This document shows, one piece after another, positions 63,666-64,000 of a DNA stretch of 64,000 nucleotides. The notes beneath the pieces were generated by a model. That model ran no database searches, was not told the origin of the DNA, and saw only the letters and a program-made list of their open reading frames with translations. Location: contig NZ_JBBEXE010000008.1 in assembly GCF_037645805.1 (NCBI RefSeq), positions 1 to 64,000 on the forward strand, given 5' to 3'. A program made the translations under genes and the position numbers. The stretch comes from Leptobacterium_A meishanense (GTDB lineage Bacteria; Bacteroidota; Bacteroidia; Flavobacteriales; Flavobacteriaceae). Position 1 is the first letter of the stretch, and every line of letters begins with the position of its first letter.

Positions 63666-64000
63666 ATGGCGAGCATATTTACAAGGATTATAAATGGAGA
63701 AATACCTTGCTACAAAATAGCGGAAGATGAACGTTTTTTCGCTTTTTTAGACATTAACCCCAATGCAAAAGGGCACACACTATGCATTCCTAAAAAAGAA
63801 GTAGATAAGATTTTTGATTTGGATGAAACCATGTATGAAGGGCTTATGAAGTTTTCTCGCAAAGTAGCTAAAGCATTAGAAAAAATAGTCCCTTGTAAAC
63901 GTATTGGAGTAGCTGTAGTGGGGTTAGAAGTGCCACATGTACATGTACACCTTATCCCGTTAAACGATATGAAAGAAATGACTTTTCAACACAAAGTAAC
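63666..64000 (+). CDS. HIT family nucleotide hydrolase (3' partial)
   Basis: Histidine-triad protein, cut by the right end of the window after 111 codons. It begins MASIFTRIINGEIPCYKIAE and contains FLDINPNAKGHTLCIPKKE and the triad HVHVH in EVPHVHVHLIPL. The family hydrolyses AMP-linked phosphoramidates. It is coupled to greA with a two-base gap, a common pairing in Bacteroidota. Confidence 0.95.
   Translation, partial: MASIFTRIINGEIPCYKIAEDERFFAFLDINPNAKGHTLCIPKKEVDKIFDLDETMYEGLMKFSRKVAKALEKIVPCKRIGVAVVGLEVPHVHVHLIPLNDMKEMTFQHKV

Noticed and set aside
1..64000. tRNA, rRNA, CRISPR, prophage or transposase
   Set aside because: No cloverleaf, array or integrase/transposase frame was recognised by reading; a tRNA or covariance-model scan was not possible here.

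Overview
The window is a 64 kb stretch of a low-GC Bacteroidota chromosome, almost certainly family Flavobacteriaceae; I cannot name the genus. Family markers are type IX secretion and gliding genes (PorP/SprF, a type B sorting domain, gldE-gldD after ssb), DUF4270 next to glmS, a split atpD-atpC locus, several TTG/GTG starts, few Shine-Dalgarno sequences, and -7 boxes of the Bacteroidota form TAnnTTTG. It is mostly ordinary chromosomal backbone. I saw no tRNA, rRNA, CRISPR array, prophage or insertion sequence.

Layout. 1-4.3 kb: a DUF11-repeat surface protein with a type B sorting domain, its PorP/SprF partner and a TPR/PD40/OmpA protein. 4.3-11.1 kb: a small lipoprotein, a large outer-membrane protein, exonuclease III, an OmpA lipoprotein and an aldo/keto reductase. 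11.2-16.6 kb: a monooxygenase-like gene broken by one in-frame TGA, an M28 peptidase, a DUF433/PIN-like toxin-antitoxin-type pair, radA and a DUF6265 protein. 16.7-20.0 kb: esterase, flippase-like membrane protein, panD and panC. 20.1-24.7 kb: a half-length glycogen-synthase-like protein, DUF4270 and glmS. 24.8-32 kb: a TonB receptor with an SGNH lipoprotein, atpD-atpC, and a membrane LytTR regulator.

33.9-43 kb is a biotin locus: bioF, bioD, DUF2490, bioA, SET protein, FabF-like ketoacyl synthase, AbiH-like gene, bioB, JmjC-like cupin. No bioC or bioH is present in it. Three short palindromes of a type dispersed in flavobacterial genomes lie inside its reading frames (two in bioF, one in the ketoacyl synthase).

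43-50 kb: recX, rng, a 29-residue very basic protein, HU, mutY, ssb, gldE, gldD and a DMT transporter. 50-56.6 kb: an M16 peptidase pair, DUF4199, rplU-rpmA and ahcY. 56.7-64 kb: a phosphopantetheinyl transferase, PnuC, a NadR-like kinase, DUF4301, a TPP riboswitch ahead of a TonB receptor, a Rieske-like lipoprotein, greA and a truncated HIT gene.

The only gene-free stretch over 300 bases is 11148-11740. Most of it is the broken gene at 11201-11575; I see nothing in the rest. The best leads are the biotin locus with its extra genes and in-frame palindromes, near-identical leaderless-looking promoter/start blocks at panD and bioF, competing hairpins ahead of rng, and the TPP-controlled receptor next to a PnuC/kinase pair.
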